DNA of 64,000 nt from an uncultured Ruminococcus sp. (GTDB lineage Bacteria > Bacillota > Clostridia > Oscillospirales > Acutalibacteraceae): NCBI GenBank assembly GCA_902767845.1, contig CACXIV010000001.1:62001-126000 (forward strand), read 5' to 3'. The number at the start of each line of letters is the position of its first letter. The first letter of the stretch is position 1. A model generated the notes under the pieces. That model was not told where the DNA came from, made no database searches, and saw nothing but the letters and a program-made list of their open reading frames with translations. Position numbers and translations under genes: made by a program. Below are positions 62,247 to 64,000 of this stretch, piece after piece.

Positions 62247-64000
62247 ATGGATAAATATATAGGAAAGCGTCTTGACGGACGCTATGAGATCCACGAGCTT
62301 ATCGGCGTGGGCGGAATGGCTAACGTATACCGCTGCAACGATACCGTTGACGACAGGGAAGTTGCGATCAAGATCTTAAAGGATGAATACCTCAACAACG
62401 AGGAGTTTATACGCCGTTTCAAAAACGAGTCAAAGGCTATCGCCATGCTCTCGCACCCGAATATCGTAAAGGTGTATGATGTAAGCTTCGGCGATATGAT
62501 CCAGTATATCGTAATGGAGTATATCGACGGCATCACTCTAAAGGAGTATATCGAGAGTCAGGGCATCATCGAGTGGAAGGACGTTATCCACCTCACCACA
62601 CAGGTGCTCAAGGCGCTCCAGCACGCGCACGAGTGCGGTATCGTCCACCGCGACATCAAGCCCCAGAACATCATGCTTTTGCAGGACGGCACCATCAAGG
62701 TGACTGACTTCGGAATCGCGAGGTTCTCTGACAAGGCTACGCGCACCATGACCGATCAGGCGATCGGTTCGGTTCACTATATAGCTCCCGAGCAGGCGAG
62801 GGGAGCCTCTACCGACGGCAAGACCGACATCTATTCTGTCGGCGTAATGCTTTATGAAATGCTCACCGGCAGACTTCCGTTCGACGGCGACAGCGCGGTG
62901 ACGGTCGCTCTGATGCAGCTGCAGTCCACCCCTAAGCGCCCGCGCGAGGTCAACCCCGCTATTCCTATCGGACTTGAGCAGATCACCATGCGCGCCATGC
63001 AGAAGCAGCCCGAGGATCGCTATACCTCGGCGGCGGAAATGCTCAGCGATATCGAGCGTTTCAGGCTCAACCCGTCTATCGTTTTCGACTACGGCAATTC
63101 CTTTGTCGATCACCAGCCTACCAAGCATGTAGGCTCTATCAGGCATGCTGATGAGGGCAACAGGGTCGACAAAAAGAAGGTCACCATGCCTGAGCCCGAA
63201 TACGCTTTTGAGGACGAGCCGATCAAGGAGCACAAGCCTATTTTCCACGTTATCAAGGGCGTGCTTATCTCGGCGGCTATTATGTGTTTGATCTTTGCCG
63301 GACTCGCGGTTTTCCAGGCGCTCAATTCGGATCGCGCAAAGGATGTCGACGTTCCCGATTATGTCGGCAAGACTGTTGTTCAGGCAAAGGAGGACAATCC
63401 CGAGAACTTCCAGTTCGATATCAACAGCAAATTTGTTGAGGGTCAGGAGATCGGCGTTATCCTCTCTCAGGAGCCCGAGGCCGGATCAATGAAGATCAAG
63501 TCAGGTTCGACCATCACCCTTACCGTCAACGGCACTGATACAGAGATCACAGTCCCGTTCATACAGAATTTAAGCGAAAACGAATCTATAAAGACCCTTA
63601 AGGAAAAAAATCTTATTCCTCAGATAGTTTATGTAGAAAACACTAAGACTCCCAAGGGTTACACAATTGATTCTTTCCCGTCAGCCGGCGCAAAGGTCAC
63701 GATCGGCTCAACAGTATTTGTGTATATCGCCAACGGAGAGCGTGCCGGAACAGCCCAGATACCCGCGGTGATCGGCATGAATGTTGACGATGCAAAGTCA
63801 AAGCTCGAGGAGCTCGGGCTTACGGTCGAAACCGTGTATGACGATGAAAGCAAGGAGCAAAAGGACTCGGTCGTCAGCTCAAGCCCGTTGCCCTACGGCA
63901 AGGTCGAAAAGGGTACGGTAGTCACACTGACGGTAAGCTCCGGAAAGGGAGACAAGCGCACCGTTGAGGTTTATGTGGATCTTCCGTCCAATGTTCAGGG
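62247..64000 (+). CDS. prkC: Serine/threonine protein kinase PrkC with PASTA repeats (cut by window edge)
   Basis: This is a membrane kinase that senses peptidoglycan fragments. The visible 584 residues have the kinase domain (about 10-270), with GVGGMANVY, the HRDIKPQN catalytic loop at about 134 and DFG at about 155. A linker and a membrane helix (about 332-355) follow, then PASTA repeats (from about 365, 432 and 502). The frame runs off the right edge without a stop. ATG 62247 has GGAAGG upstream. It pairs with prpC. Confidence 0.94.
   Translation, partial: MDKYIGKRLDGRYEIHELIGVGGMANVYRCNDTVDDREVAIKILKDEYLNNEEFIRRFKNESKAIAMLSHPNIVKVYDVSFGDMIQYIVMEYIDGITLKEYIESQGIIEWKDVIHLTTQVLKALQHAHECGIVHRDIKPQNIMLLQDGTIKVTDFGIARFSDKATRTMTDQAIGSVHYIAPEQARGASTDGKTDIYSVGVMLYEMLTGRLPFDGDSAVTVALMQLQSTPKRPREVNPAIPIGLEQITMRAMQKQPEDRYTSAAEMLSDIERFRLNPSIVFDYGNSFVDHQPTKHVGSIRHADEGNRVDKKKVTMPEPEYAFEDEPIKEHKPIFHVIKGVLISAAIMCLIFAGLAVFQALNSDRAKDVDVPDYVGKTVVQAKEDNPENFQFDINSKFVEGQEIGVILSQEPEAGSMKIKSGSTITLTVNGTDTEITVPFIQNLSENESIKTLKEKNLIPQIVYVENTKTPKGYTIDSFPSAGAKVTIGSTVFVYIANGERAGTAQIPAVIGMNVDDAKSKLEELGLTVETVYDDESKEQKDSVVSSSPLPYGKVEKGTVVTLTVSSGKGDKRTVEVYVDLPSNVQ

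Noticed and set aside
1..64000. CRISPR array, insertion sequence or prophage
   Set aside because: No regularly spaced repeats, transposase, integrase or phage structural genes were seen in either strand.

Overview
The window is a stretch of low-repeat, gene-dense chromosome from a spore-forming Clostridia bacterium, most likely a Ruminococcus-like member of the Oscillospiraceae/Ruminococcaceae. The evidence is gene content and order. There are ECF transporter, gdpP-rplI-dnaC, tilS-hpt-ftsH and yicC-remA-gmk-rpoZ-priA-def-fmt-rsmB-rlmN-prpC-prkC blocks in Firmicutes order, sporulation genes (ylbJ, yqfC, yqfD), a dockerin-bearing secreted glycoside hydrolase, and a GGGtGRT/NifU-like pair. TTG and GTG starts behind strong Shine-Dalgarno sites are common. 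No phage, transposase, IS or CRISPR was seen. This assignment is inference; no rRNA is present.

Layout. 1-9070: end of an rRNA-type methyltransferase, ecfA1-ecfA2-ecfT-truA, a DUF5711-like membrane-anchored protein, a CvpA-like protein, a phosphatidyltransferase and a ClpE-like unfoldase. 9100-11780: a lipoprotein, a tandem 181-bp repeat built from tRNA-Gly ends and terminators, tRNA-Gly(UCC), then a two-gene unit of a polytopic membrane protein and a Gln/Pro/Tyr-rich low-complexity protein. 11800-18110: a CNNM/CBS transporter-like protein (minus), tepA, uppP and ftsK/spoIIIE. 18120-27810: a YgiQ-type radical SAM protein, tyrS, mscL with a zinc ribbon, the minus-strand unit ylbJ-asnB-PAP2, the divergent pair yqfC-yqfD, and a YmdB-type phosphoesterase. 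27840-33190: fakA, recG and a DD-carboxypeptidase. 33220-44030: nrdR, rnhA (minus), RNase J, gdpP-rplI-dnaC, tilS-hpt-ftsH.

44050-52320 is the accessory part. It holds a 44-residue Asp/Trp-rich mini-protein, the GGGtGRT and NifU-like genes, a C_GCAxxG_C_C protein, a GH53 galactanase with dockerin, a small sigma-region-4 regulator with a coiled-coil partner, a gene-free stretch with a good candidate small RNA, a DegV (FakB-type) protein, a YebC/PmpR regulator, and an Ala/Glu-rich anchored protein. 52430-64000 is a long collinear housekeeping block from yicC to prkC, which runs off the right edge.

How the genes work together: cell envelope and division (uppP, DD-carboxypeptidase, ftsK, pgsA-like, prkC/prpC), translation and RNA maturation (truA, tyrS, tilS, def, fmt, rsmB, rlmN, RNase J, yicC), replication and repair (dnaC, priA, recG, rnhA, nrdR), proteostasis (clpE, ftsH), and phospholipid precursor supply (fakA and degV). 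Positions for promoters and terminators were read by eye; none was computed.
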